Shown here: positions 38,465-46,833 of the stretch, piece by piece
How the letters are laid out: every line of letters begins with the position of its first letter
Position numbering within the stretch: the first letter of the stretch is position 1
Program-made: the position numbers and the translations under genes
Notes under the pieces: model-generated
The model's input: the letters and a program-made list of their open reading frames with translations, nothing else
Databases searched by the model: none
What the model was told of the DNA's origin: nothing
NCBI RefSeq assembly: GCF_004005865.1
Contig: NZ_SACN01000001.1
Location: forward strand, 1 to 64,000
Length of the DNA stretch: 64,000 bases
Source of the DNA: Sphingomonas crocodyli
Lineage (GTDB): Bacteria > Pseudomonadota > Alphaproteobacteria > Sphingomonadales > Sphingomonadaceae
Reading direction: 5' to 3'

Positions 38465-38866
38465 ATGAGCGAGGAAGAGAGCGGCTATGGCGCGCGCTTC
38501 GACTATCGGGTCGATATCATGCGCCGGCGCAACCTGCTGACGGCGACGAGCAAGGCGGGCGTCGAACTGGCGCGCAGCGAGCGAGCGTTGCTGGTCGACG
38601 AGCAGAATCACGGCCTCGTCTTCTATTTCCCCGTGGGCGACGTCGATCTGACGAAGCTGGCGCGCATCCCCGATCGGACGAGCTATTGCCCGTATAAAGG
38701 CCACGCATCCTATTGGGGCCTGGCGGGTGAAGCGGGCGATCCGGTCGCCTGGGCTTATGAGACGCCCTACCCGCAGGTCGCGCAGATCGCAGGGCACATC
38801 GCCTTCTATCAGAACCGCGTGACCGTATCGATCGGGATCGCGGCGGCGTTGGTAAAGGGGGCATGA
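38465..38866 (+). CDS. DUF427 domain-containing protein
   Basis: A 133-residue single-domain protein. The family signatures VYYxP-like VFYFPVGDVDL, RTSYCPYKGHASYWGL and VAWAYETPYPQVAQIAGHIAFY are present. The function is unknown. Its stop overlaps the start of the following thioesterase-like gene, so the two probably act together. Confidence 0.92.
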   Translation: MSEEESGYGARFDYRVDIMRRRNLLTATSKAGVELARSERALLVDEQNHGLVFYFPVGDVDLTKLARIPDRTSYCPYKGHASYWGLAGEAGDPVAWAYETPYPQVAQIAGHIAFYQNRVTVSIGIAAALVKGA

Positions 38867-39951
38867 CGATGGGCGATCAATTTCCGATCAAGGGCCGGGT
38901 TTCGGCGTGGGATGGCGAGACGCTGATCGCCGAGAGCGAGGCTGCGATCGCGACCGACCGGGTCGAGGCCAATGGCGGCATATTGATCCCGTCGGCGGAC
39001 GGATCGCTGATCAGCCACGATCCGGAGGCGCTGCGGATCGAGGTGGAGGATCGCTGGCCGAACGGCGGGGGGACGACCAACCGCTTTCCGCGCTGGGGCG
39101 ATGTCGACGATCTGCTGCGGCTGATCGACGTGCAGCCGGCGGGCGACGGCGCCTTCACCGGGCCGACTTATGGCGACATCCGCCGCAACGTGGTCGAGGG
39201 CGGGCAGTTGCTCGCCATGTCGATGGTCGCGGCGGCCAAGAGCGCGCCCGACAAGCGCGTCGTCAACGCGCATATCGTGCTGGAGCGCCCCGCCGTGTTC
39301 GATAAGCCGATCGACATAACCGTCGATCGGCAGCGCGTGGGGCGGCAGTTCGCGACATTAAGCGTGCGCGCGACGCAGGGGGGCAAGCCGGTCTCCTCCT
39401 CGCTGATCCTGCTCGACCACGGATCGCCCGACCTGATCACCGGGCAGATCGCGATGCCGAAGGTGAAGGCGCCGGAAGACTGCCCGGCGCACGACTTCGG
39501 GCTGCTGGGCCGCGACGTGCGCTTCGTGAACGGCGATTATGATCCCGATCCCGACCGGATCGGCCCGCCCGAACTCCATTGCTGGATCCGCCACCGCGAT
39601 GCGCCGAAGGAACTGTATCTGCAGCAGGCCTTGCTCGCCCAGCCGGTGACGCATTTCACGATCGCGGCGGCGATGCTGCCGCATCCGGGCTTCGGCGAGG
39701 CGCAGGCACATTATACTTTGTCGACCGGGGTGCTGACCGCGACGCTGGCGCTGCACGGCGAACCCGATCTGACCGACTGGCTGCTCTATACCAACCCGGC
39801 GATCCACGCCGGGCGCGGGCTGGCGCAGGGGCAGGGGCATGTCTTCACCCGCGACGGGCGGCTCGTCGCATCCTACACCGTGCAGGCGATGATCCGCGAT
39901 TTCGCGGCGAGCGCCAATGAAAGCGGGCTGGATTCGACGCGGATCATGTAG
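38863..39951 (+). CDS. Acyl-CoA thioesterase domain protein
   Basis: A 362-residue protein. Residues about 8-60 (VSAWDGETLIAESEAAIATD) look like the opening strands of a DUF427 domain. The rest resembles a TesB-type double hot-dog thioesterase (EGGQLLAMSMVAAAKSAPDKRV, LDHGSPD). The ATGA overlap couples it to the DUF427 gene. Substrate unknown; hydrolysis of acyl-CoA is inferred from the fold. Confidence 0.8.
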   Translation: MTMGDQFPIKGRVSAWDGETLIAESEAAIATDRVEANGGILIPSADGSLISHDPEALRIEVEDRWPNGGGTTNRFPRWGDVDDLLRLIDVQPAGDGAFTGPTYGDIRRNVVEGGQLLAMSMVAAAKSAPDKRVVNAHIVLERPAVFDKPIDITVDRQRVGRQFATLSVRATQGGKPVSSSLILLDHGSPDLITGQIAMPKVKAPEDCPAHDFGLLGRDVRFVNGDYDPDPDRIGPPELHCWIRHRDAPKELYLQQALLAQPVTHFTIAAAMLPHPGFGEAQAHYTLSTGVLTATLALHGEPDLTDWLLYTNPAIHAGRGLAQGQGHVFTRDGRLVASYTVQAMIRDFAASANESGLDSTRIM

Positions 39952-39962
39952 TCCCTTCCTTA

Positions 39963-40085
39963 TCCTCCCCCGCCAGGGGGAGGTGGCGCCGAAGGCGACG
40001 GAGGGGGAGGACGGTAACGAACTCAAGATCATCCTATCCTCCCCCTCCGTCAGCTACGCTGACACCTCCCCCTGGTGGGGGAGGA
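39963..40085. repeat. Family A repeat, copy 5
   Basis: Full element in the convergent gap between the thioesterase and TorF genes, where it may terminate both transcripts. Confidence 0.9.
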
Positions 40086-40096
40086 TAAAGCAAGGA

Positions 40097-40873
40097 TCAG
40101 AAGGCGTAGGTGACCGAGCCGACGACGCCGGCCTTGCCGACATTTTTGCCCGCATTGCCGACGAACTCGCCCTTCTTGGCGTCGGTATCGACATAAGCGA
40201 TGCCGAAGGTCGCGTTCTTCCAAGTGTAGGTCGCACCCAGATTCCAGTCGATATAGTCCTTCAGGTTCGCGGTCAGGAAGCTGCGGCCCTTCGAATAGCC
40301 TATATGGCTGGTCAGGCCGAAACCCGTATCGGGGATCGTGTAGCTGGCTTCGCCATAGAGATAGAGATTGTCGTTCTTCGCGTTGACGCCGCTGGCCAGG
40401 CCCTTCTGCTTGGGATCATAAGCGAAGCCGCCCTTGACCGTGGCGGGGCCGAACGCGCTTTTCACCGATCCGTAGATTTCGAGGAAGTCGGTGTTCGCGC
40501 CCTTCGCGGCGCTGGGATAGACATAATAGAGCAGGCCGCCGTCGAGGGTGACGTCGTCGATCGTGGTCGAATAACCCGCGATCAGATCGAGCTCCGCATC
40601 GGCGCCAGCCGCGACATAGTCATCGATCGCCGACGACCAGAAGCTGGCATAGAGGCCCGAGCTGTGCGTGAGCGTCGCGCTCGCCTGCGGGGCGATGTGC
40701 AGGTTGGTCTGCGAAACGCCGCGGAAGCGATAGTCGCTGACGAGCGCCGCCGAGCCGGTGAGGGTGAAGTCGGACGCCGCGGCGTCCTGAGCGAGAGCCG
40801 GCGTGGCCACAGCCGCCAACGAGAGGGCCGAGCCCATAGTCAGAGCCAAGCGGCCGATCAGGGTGGAGCGCAT
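40097..40873 (-). CDS. TorF family putative porin
   Basis: A 258-residue outer membrane protein. The signal peptide ends near residue 28 (TPALAQ); the mature start DFTLTGSAALVSDYRFRGVSQTN is the TorF/Gcw-CHP signature. Alternating hydrophobic strands and the C-terminal SVTYAF support a barrel. A hairpin leader precedes it. In several proteobacteria such genes lie near nitrogen-regulation genes, but not here. Substrate unknown. Confidence 0.9.
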   Translation of the reverse strand: MRSTLIGRLALTMGSALSLAAVATPALAQDAAASDFTLTGSAALVSDYRFRGVSQTNLHIAPQASATLTHSSGLYASFWSSAIDDYVAAGADAELDLIAGYSTTIDDVTLDGGLLYYVYPSAAKGANTDFLEIYGSVKSAFGPATVKGGFAYDPKQKGLASGVNAKNDNLYLYGEASYTIPDTGFGLTSHIGYSKGRSFLTANLKDYIDWNLGATYTWKNATFGIAYVDTDAKKGEFVGNAGKNVGKAGVVGSVTYAF

Positions 40874-41186
40874 GAGTTTATAACCCCTTGAACGTGGTTT
40901 CCACGTTCCCCCTGCGCCGCGCGGGGCATGTCCTCTGACCCTGCGGGCCGGGCACGCTTCCCAAGCGAGACATGTGTCTATTGCGCCTCGCTATCGCAGC
41001 GCACAACGCTAAATTGAGTCAATTATTTCTAGATCGTGACTAGTGTTGCGATGAGGCAACAGTTTCCGGACCTCAGGAAGGGGATCCGGACGCGATGTCT
41101 GCGGCTGTTCTTCGCGCGGCTTCACGCGATTTTAACCGCGACTGGGCCACATCGATGCGATTGCCCCCGTTTCAGAAAGCCTGTCT
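40874..41186. promoter_or_regulatory. Upstream region of the TorF porin gene
   Basis: GAACGTGG-TTT-CCACGTTC forms a perfect eight-base-pair stem at 40890-40908, directly before the AAGGGG ribosome-binding site of the porin on the minus strand. A fold there would sit in the mRNA leader. Further upstream (about 40985-41040) the sequence is AT-rich and probably contains the promoter. No gene was recognised in the stretch. Confidence 0.45.
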
Positions 41187-41576
41187 GTGTCGTTCCTGTC
41201 GAAGATCGAAGTTGCCGCCGTTCAGGCCCCCGATCAGGCTGGCGACGCCGCACCGCGGCATGATGCGCTGTTCGATACGCTTTCGGTGCTGTCCGACATC
41301 GGCCGCGTCACCGGCGGGCAGGCGGCGACCCAGCCGAACCGGTCACGCCCGCACGAAATCGCCGCCCGCTATCGCGCAGCGGGATCGCTGACGCGCGTGA
41401 CGGTGATGCGGATTGCGGGCGACGCCGAACGGATGGCGGCGGCGGGGCTGCGCGCCGTGCTGGCCGATCGCGCGGGCACGCCATCGACCGCAGCGGCCGC
41501 ACGCCTGCTGGCCGATTCGATCGGTGCGGCGTTCAACCGGATCGACGCGCTGCTTCCTCAGGCCGAACTCTCCTAA
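41187..41576 (+). CDS. Hypothetical protein
   Basis: A 129-residue predicted soluble protein from a GTG start (VSFLSKIEV). It is Ala-rich and mostly helical, with HEIAARYRAAGSLTRVTVMR in the middle. No signal peptide, membrane segment or known motif is visible. Codon bias matches the genome. It ends next to repeat A copy 6. No function can be proposed. Confidence 0.6.
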   Translation: MSFLSKIEVAAVQAPDQAGDAAPRHDALFDTLSVLSDIGRVTGGQAATQPNRSRPHEIAARYRAAGSLTRVTVMRIAGDAERMAAAGLRAVLADRAGTPSTAAAARLLADSIGAAFNRIDALLPQAELS

Positions 41577-41577
41577 G

Positions 41578-41704
41578 TCCTCCCCCGGCGGGGGAGGTGG
41601 CAGTCCGTAGGACTGACGGAGGGGTATTGGCCGGCAGCGAGCCGTTCAGCCTCGAATTACCCCTCCACCGGCTACGCCGGTCCCCCTCCCCCTCCGGGGG
41701 AGGA
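41578..41704. repeat. Family A repeat, copy 6
   Basis: Full element between two convergent genes. Its right end AGGA is immediately followed by the stop codon of the PLP lyase gene. Confidence 0.9.
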
Positions 41705-42901
41705 TCAGAGGGCGGCGGCGTAACGCGCCAGGCCCGCTTCGAGATCGGCGATCAGATCGTCGGGATCTTCGAGGCCGATGTGGAAACGGATCGCCGGCCC
41801 TTCGGCCTGCCACTTCGTTGCCGATCGCACCGGCGAAGGATCGACCGGCAGAGCGAGGCTTTCATAGCCGCCCCAGCTATAGCCGATCCCGAACAAAGCC
41901 AGCCCGTCGATCAGCGCCGATCGCGCCTTATCATCGCCGCCTTGCATTACGATCGAGAACAGGCCCGACGCGCCCCTGAAATCGCGCCTCCACAGATCGT
42001 GGCCGGGGCAGGACGGCAAGGCGGGGTGCAGCACGCGCGCAACCTCGGGCCGCCCTTCGAACCAGCGCGCGATCTTCAGTGCGCTTTCCTCATGCTGGCG
42101 CAGGCGAACGCTGAGCGTGCGCAGGCCGCGTGACGCGAGATAGGCGTCGTCGGCGCTGACGCATTGCCCCAGCGAATGCGCGGTGCGGCGGATCCTGTCG
42201 AACCAGGCCGCATTGGCGGTGGCCGAACCCATCATCACGTCCGAATGGCCGACGATATATTTGGTGCAGGCGAGGATCGAGATATCGACGCCCATGCCGA
42301 TCGCGGGCAGCAGCAAAGGCGTTGCCCAGGTATTGTCGATGATCGTGGCGATGCCGCGCGCCTTCGCCACCGCGACGATCGCGGGCACATCCTGCACCTC
42401 GAACGTCAGGCTGCCGGGGCTTTCGAGGAAGATCGCCTTCGTCCTGTCGGTGCACAGATCGGCGATGCCCGCGCCGATCGCGGGATCATAATAAATCGTG
42501 GTGACGCCGATCTTCTTCAGCACATTGTCGCAAAAGGCGCGGCTGGGTTCATAGGCGCTGTCGACCATCAGCAGTTCGTCGCCCGGCTCCAGCACCGCCA
42601 GCAGCACGCCCGCAATCGCGGCGACGCCCGACGGATAGAGCATCGTGCCCTCCGCCCCCGGCTCCATTTCGGTCAGCGCATCGGCGAGCGACCATTGGGT
42701 CGGCGTGCCGCGCCGGCCGTAATAGAGGCCGTCATTGGGCCGCCGGGTCGAGGCGCGCAGATGCGCGACATCGTCGAACAAGATCGTCGACGCGCGCCAC
42801 ACCGGCGGATTGACGATGCCCTGCGTCCATTCCTTGCGCCGTCCGGCGGTCGCGACACGGGTGGCGGGGCGGAGGGCGGTGCGGTCCTGTTCGTCGTTCA
42901 T
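41705..42901 (-). CDS. metC: Cystathionine beta-lyase
   Basis: A 398-residue Cys/Met-metabolism PLP enzyme. [13 protein letters not shown], the [12 protein letters not shown] segment and the PLP-lysine region [17 protein letters not shown] (Lys in TKY) are standard. The GHSDVMMG sequence favours beta-lyase over gamma-synthase. It cleaves cystathionine to homocysteine. It is divergent from queF with a 54-base gap. Confidence 0.92.
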   Translation of the reverse strand: MNDEQDRTALRPATRVATAGRRKEWTQGIVNPPVWRASTILFDDVAHLRASTRRPNDGLYYGRRGTPTQWSLADALTEMEPGAEGTMLYPSGVAAIAGVLLAVLEPGDELLMVDSAYEPSRAFCDNVLKKIGVTTIYYDPAIGAGIADLCTDRTKAIFLESPGSLTFEVQDVPAIVAVAKARGIATIIDNTWATPLLLPAIGMGVDISILACTKYIVGHSDVMMGSATANAAWFDRIRRTAHSLGQCVSADDAYLASRGLRTLSVRLRQHEESALKIARWFEGRPEVARVLHPALPSCPGHDLWRRDFRGASGLFSIVMQGGDDKARSALIDGLALFGIGYSWGGYESLALPVDPSPVRSATKWQAEGPAIRFHIGLEDPDDLIADLEAGLARYAAAL

Positions 42902-42955
42902 GGGCGTGGGATGGCGCGGCTTGGGACTGCGCACAAGTCTCGCTATATCGCGCGC

Positions 42956-43408
42956 ATGAAAACCACACCCCTGCATCTGGGCCAGACAAGCGCCCTTCCC
43001 GCAACGCCCGAAGAGGCCGTGCTCGATTATGTGCCCAATCCGCGGCGCGACACGCTCTATCTCGTGCGGTTCGCAGCGCCAGAATTCACCTCGCTCTGCC
43101 CCGTCACCGGCCAGCCCGATTTCGCGCATCTGGTGATCGACTATGCGCCCGGCGACACGATCGTCGAGTCCAAGTCGCTGAAGCTGTTCCTCGGATCGTT
43201 CCGCAACCATGCGGGCTTTCACGAGGATTGCACGGTCGGCATCGGCCAGCGCCTGTTCGACGAGATGAAGCCGAAATGGCTGCGCATCGGCGGTTACTGG
43301 TATCCGCGCGGCGGAATCCCGATCGACGTCTTCTGGCAATCGGGCGCGCCGCCCGAGGGGCTGTGGCTGCCCGATCAGGGCGTCGCGGGGTACAGAGGGC
43401 GGGGATAA
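42956..43408 (+). CDS. queF: NADPH-dependent 7-cyano-7-deazaguanine reductase
   Basis: A 150-residue unimodular QueF that reduces preQ0 to preQ1 in queuosine synthesis. The nucleophile Cys48 is in [13 protein letters not shown], the QueF motif [15 protein letters not shown] follows, then HEDC. Start chosen at MKTTPLHLG, which gives the normal length. Confidence 0.95.
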   Translation: MKTTPLHLGQTSALPATPEEAVLDYVPNPRRDTLYLVRFAAPEFTSLCPVTGQPDFAHLVIDYAPGDTIVESKSLKLFLGSFRNHAGFHEDCTVGIGQRLFDEMKPKWLRIGGYWYPRGGIPIDVFWQSGAPPEGLWLPDQGVAGYRGRG

Positions 43409-43413
43409 GACAC

Positions 43414-43509
43414 CGTCACCCCCGCGCAGGCGGGGGCCTATCCGCTCTCTCCTCATTCGCTGTCGTTTGAGAATAGACTGGATGGGTCCCCGCCTACGCG
43501 GGGATGACG
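43414..43509. repeat. Family C palindromic repeat
   Basis: A 96-base inverted repeat with CGTCACCCCCGCGCAGGCGG at the left and CCGCCTACGCGGGGATGACG at the right. It lies in the convergent gap of queF and the S10 peptidase. Confidence 0.85.
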
Positions 43510-43518
43510 AATTGGAAG

Positions 43519-45045
43519 TTACCGCCCCGTGCCACCCTGCCGGATGAACGCCTTCACGTCGCTCGACAGCTTATGCAGATCCTCGTCGCGGACGTACATC
43601 ATGTGGCCCGCGTCGTAATAATGGAACTGGATGCGTGACGGGTCGAAGCCCGGCCGGTTCATCGAATATTCGGCGGCGAAGAAGGGGGTGGCGAAGTCGT
43701 ACCAGCCCTGCCCGACGAACACGCGCAGCCCGCTATTCTCGCGCAAAGCCTGCCCCAAATAGGGCGCGACGTTGACATAGACTTCGCCGTCGCGGCCGCG
43801 CTGATCCTCGAGCTTCCATTCCCACGGGCCGACCGGACCGATGGTGACGTAGCGCCGCTCCATCTTCAGCTTCAGATCGTCGCGCAGGTACGAATTGATC
43901 GCGGCCGAATAGGCGCCGTCGATCGCGTAGAAGCTGGGATCGTTGTCCGGTTCCTCGCCTGCGCGATCATAATCGACGCCCTTGTAGCGGGTGTCGAGAC
44001 GGCCGGTGGAGAAGCCGTCGGCGCGCAGCAGTTCCTTGTAGAAGCGGCCCGGCACGACGCGCAGATTGGCGGTCTCCAGATATTGCTCGCTCAGGCCCGT
44101 ATAGCGCGACAGCTGGGTACGGACCTGCGCGCGTTCGTCCGCGGGCAGCGTGTTGCCCTTGAGCAGGGCCGCCGCATAAGGGCCGATCGCGAAGGCGCGG
44201 GCTTCGGCCGCCATCGCCGCCGCGCTGGCGGGCGGATTGGGCACCTTCTTGTGATACCAGGCGGTCGTCGCCATCGACGGCAGGTTGAGGATGTAGGGCA
44301 TTTCATTGCCCTGCACTTCGGCCGTCGCGCCGAAATCGAGGATCGACGAGATCAGGATGATCCCGTTGAGCGACACATCATTATACTGCCCCTCCAGCTC
44401 ATGCGCGACGGCGACCGAGCGGGTGGTGCCATAGCTTTCGCCGCCCAGATATTTGGGCGAGTTCCAGCGGCCATTGTCGTCGAGCCACTTGCGGATGAAC
44501 TCGGCGACCGACTTGGCATCCTTCGACACGCCCCAATAATCCTTGGGATCGGTCTTCCCCAGCGCGTGCGCGAAGCCGGTGCCGACCGGATCGATGAAGA
44601 CGACGTCGGTGACGTCGATCAGGCTGTCGGGGTTGTCGACGATCGGGAAGGGCGGCGCGCCATCATCGCGCGCATCCGACGGGATCACGACCCGCTTCGG
44701 CCCGAACGCGCCCATGTGGAGCCACACCGAACCCGAACCGGGGCCGCCGTTGAACAGGAAGGTGATCGGCCGCTTGGTGGGATCGGTCAGCCCGTCCTTG
44801 ACGTAGCTGGTCGAGAAGATGGCGGCGAGTGGCTTGCCGTCCTTGTCCTTGAGATAGGTCTCGCCGGTGGTCGCGGTGTAGCTGACCGCCTGTCCGCCGA
44901 AGGTGCCGCGGTGCTTGGTGACCGAGACGAGCGGTGGCGGGATCGGTGCATCGGCGATCGCATCCGGCTTCTTCTCGTCAGCGGCGTGGACGGCGATCGG
45001 GCTCAGCGCGAGCGCGATGGCCGCGAGGGAGGTGGTGAAACGCAA
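43519..45045 (-). CDS. S10 family serine carboxypeptidase
   Basis: A 508-residue secreted peptidase with a signal peptide (to about residue 21, AVHAAD). The S10 signatures are FLFNGGPGSGSVWLHMGAFG, catalytic Ser in GGESYGTTRS, and His in YYDAGHMMYV. Family members remove C-terminal residues from peptides. Bacterial S10 enzymes are less studied than those of eukaryotes. Confidence 0.93.
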   Translation of the reverse strand: MRFTTSLAAIALALSPIAVHAADEKKPDAIADAPIPPPLVSVTKHRGTFGGQAVSYTATTGETYLKDKDGKPLAAIFSTSYVKDGLTDPTKRPITFLFNGGPGSGSVWLHMGAFGPKRVVIPSDARDDGAPPFPIVDNPDSLIDVTDVVFIDPVGTGFAHALGKTDPKDYWGVSKDAKSVAEFIRKWLDDNGRWNSPKYLGGESYGTTRSVAVAHELEGQYNDVSLNGIILISSILDFGATAEVQGNEMPYILNLPSMATTAWYHKKVPNPPASAAAMAAEARAFAIGPYAAALLKGNTLPADERAQVRTQLSRYTGLSEQYLETANLRVVPGRFYKELLRADGFSTGRLDTRYKGVDYDRAGEEPDNDPSFYAIDGAYSAAINSYLRDDLKLKMERRYVTIGPVGPWEWKLEDQRGRDGEVYVNVAPYLGQALRENSGLRVFVGQGWYDFATPFFAAEYSMNRPGFDPSRIQFHYYDAGHMMYVRDEDLHKLSSDVKAFIRQGGTGR

Positions 45046-45114
45046 TGTCGGTCCCCTTTTCGGTATGCGGGGACGCTAGCGGAGGCTGTCTTAGGGGGTC
45101 AATACGGCCAAGCA

Positions 45115-45197
45115 CGTCATCCCGGCGGAGGCCGGGATCTCGGGAGAGTCGCGATGCGCAAGAGCCTCCTGAGATCCCGGCCTCCGCCGGGATGACG
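45115..45197. repeat. Family B palindromic repeat, copy 4
   Basis: An 83-base copy with a shorter centre than the others. It lies just beyond the 3' end of the 2OG oxygenase gene and upstream of the S10 peptidase gene. Confidence 0.9.
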
Positions 45198-45202
45198 GGT
45201 GG

Positions 45203-46153
45203 TCAGATCAGCTTGATCTCCTCCAGCCGCTCTTGGAGAAAACCGTGCGCGGTGATCGGGGTGGGGAACAGGTTCGGCCGGTCCTCGCCCATCGTTTCCG
45301 GCAGCGTCTCGATCAGGAAATCGGGGCGGAAGTGGAGGAAGAAGGGCATCGAATAGCGCGGCAGGCCCCGGCGTTCGGGGGGCGGATTCATCACGCGGTG
45401 GCTGGTCGACGGCAACACCTTGTTGGTCAGCCGCTCGAGCATGTCGCCGATGTTCACGACCAGCTCGCCCGGCTGGATCTTCACCGGAATCCAGCGGCCC
45501 GATTTGTCGAGCAGTTCCAGCCCGCCTTCCTCGGCGCCGAGCAGCAGGGTGATCGTGTTGATATCCTCATGCGCGCCGGCGCGGATGCCGGGGGCGTCGG
45601 GGCCGATCGGCGGATAGTGGAGCAGGCGCAGCACGCTGTTCCCGTCCTTCACCGTATCGACGAAATAATCGGGCGCGAGGCCCAGATAGCGCGCGATCGC
45701 CTCCAGGATGCGCAGCCCCGCCTTGTCGAACGCAGCGAAAAGCTCCTGATAGGTTTCGCGGAAGCCGGGCACTTCGTCCGGCCACACGTTGGGCGCCATT
45801 TCGTCCGAGAATTTGTGGCCCGCGGGCAGATCGCGCCCGACGTGCCAGAATTCCTTGAGATCGGGCTTGTCATTGCCCTTGGCGGTTTCGATCCCGAACG
45901 CGGTATAGCCGCGCGCGCCGCCGCTGCCGGGGATCAGATAGTGGCGCTTCGTTTCGGTCGGCAGCGCGAACAGCGCTTTCGACATCGCCTCCGCCTTCGC
46001 GATCAGATCGGCGGGAATGCCGTGATCGGCGACGACGGCGAAGCCGAAGCGTTCGAACGAGCGGCCAATGTCCTGCGAAAAGCCCTGCGGGTCGCGGTCA
46101 GCCTGAGTCAGCGAGACGCTGGGAACGGTATCGAGTTCTGCAATGTCGGTCAT
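45203..46153 (-). CDS. Isopenicillin N synthase family 2OG-Fe(II) oxygenase
   Basis: A 316-residue non-haem iron dioxygenase. The N-terminal DIGRSFERFGFAVVADHG and the iron site HxD...H (GAHEDINTITLL and TSHRVMNPP) are present, with an RYSMPFFLHF segment carrying the 2-oxoglutarate-binding Arg. Substrate not predictable. Start MTDIAELD chosen; an upstream ATG at 46228 adds an atypical leader. Confidence 0.92.
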   Translation of the reverse strand: MTDIAELDTVPSVSLTQADRDPQGFSQDIGRSFERFGFAVVADHGIPADLIAKAEAMSKALFALPTETKRHYLIPGSGGARGYTAFGIETAKGNDKPDLKEFWHVGRDLPAGHKFSDEMAPNVWPDEVPGFRETYQELFAAFDKAGLRILEAIARYLGLAPDYFVDTVKDGNSVLRLLHYPPIGPDAPGIRAGAHEDINTITLLLGAEEGGLELLDKSGRWIPVKIQPGELVVNIGDMLERLTNKVLPSTSHRVMNPPPERRGLPRYSMPFFLHFRPDFLIETLPETMGEDRPNLFPTPITAHGFLQERLEEIKLI

Positions 46154-46301
46154 GCCGGCAATATAAGCCTGTGCGGCCCGCTCGTCACCACCCCGCCGCC
46201 ACGCCATGTCATTGGCGAAATTTCCCAAACCTTGGTCGAAATATCTCGGCCGTTCGTCGAACCTTCAGCCAAAATTCAGGAAATCCGGGGCATTCGCGAT
46301 T

Positions 46302-46317
46302 TGGCACGGTCCGTGCT
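46302..46317 (+). promoter_or_regulatory. Sigma-54-like promoter of the PspC gene
   Basis: TGGCACGGTCCGTGCT has the invariant GG and GC dinucleotides at the proper 12-base distance and TGGCACG at -24; only one core base of the -12 block deviates. It lies 34 bases ahead of the PspC ATG on the correct strand. Confidence 0.55.
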
Positions 46318-46350
46318 GAGTATCTGGCATGACGGCGACGGAGGGTCGCC

Positions 46351-46656
46351 ATGACCACAGGGATTTTCGAGATGGCACGCGCAAACGGCAATTATTTCAA
46401 CCGGGCCGACACGATGTTCGGTGTGTGCGAAGGCATCGGCAGCGAGTTGGGCATCAACCCCAACATCCTGCGCATGGCCGTCGGCGTCTGCCTGCTGCTC
46501 AGCCCGAAGATCACGATCGGTGTCTATGTCGCGCTCGGCATCCTGCTGTTCGCCGCCTACAAGCTGATGCCGAACCGCAAGGGCGCGGCGGTTGTCGAAA
46601 TCGGCCAGCGCAGCGAGCGGGCCGACGACGCGCAGGAACTGGCGCAGGCGGCGTAA
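46351..46656 (+). CDS. PspC domain protein
   Basis: A 101-residue envelope-stress type protein. The PspC core DTMFGVCEGIGSELGINPNI is followed by one long hydrophobic segment (about 45-75) and a charged tail. PspC proteins sit in the inner membrane and relay phage-shock signals. No pspA, pspB or pspF gene is next to it. GGAGGG precedes the start and a sigma-54-like promoter lies upstream. Confidence 0.9.
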   Translation: MTTGIFEMARANGNYFNRADTMFGVCEGIGSELGINPNILRMAVGVCLLLSPKITIGVYVALGILLFAAYKLMPNRKGAAVVEIGQRSERADDAQELAQAA

Positions 46657-46661
46657 TTCGA

Positions 46662-46788
46662 TCCTCCCCCGGAGGGGGCGGGGGACCGGCGCAGCCGGTG
46701 GAGGGGTAGCTAGAGACGGAATAGGTCGCTGCCGGCCAATACCCCTCCGTCATGCCTGCGGCATGCCACCTCCCCCGCCGGGGGAGGA
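46662..46788. repeat. Family A repeat, copy 7
   Basis: Full element between the PspC and HerA-type genes. Its right end GGGGGAGGA sits seven bases before an ATG that opens a 12-codon leader frame. Confidence 0.9.
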
Positions 46789-46794
46789 TCTTGA

Positions 46795-46833
46795 ATGCGA
46801 AACATCCACAACTTTCTTGAGGGTCGCGCTTGA
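46795..46833 (+). promoter_or_regulatory. Possible 12-codon leader frame
   Basis: ATG at 46795 follows a strong GGGGGAGGA from repeat A copy 7 and encodes MRNIHNFLEGRA before TGA at 46831-46833. The next bases are ATG of the HerA-type gene (TGAATG), so ribosomes could re-initiate there. Coding status is unproven. Confidence 0.35.

Noticed and set aside
40097..40891. Rightward 324-codon frame (39917-40891) opposite the TorF porin
   Set aside because: The leftward frame has a signal peptide and a porin signature; the rightward one includes repeat A and has no protein-like pattern.
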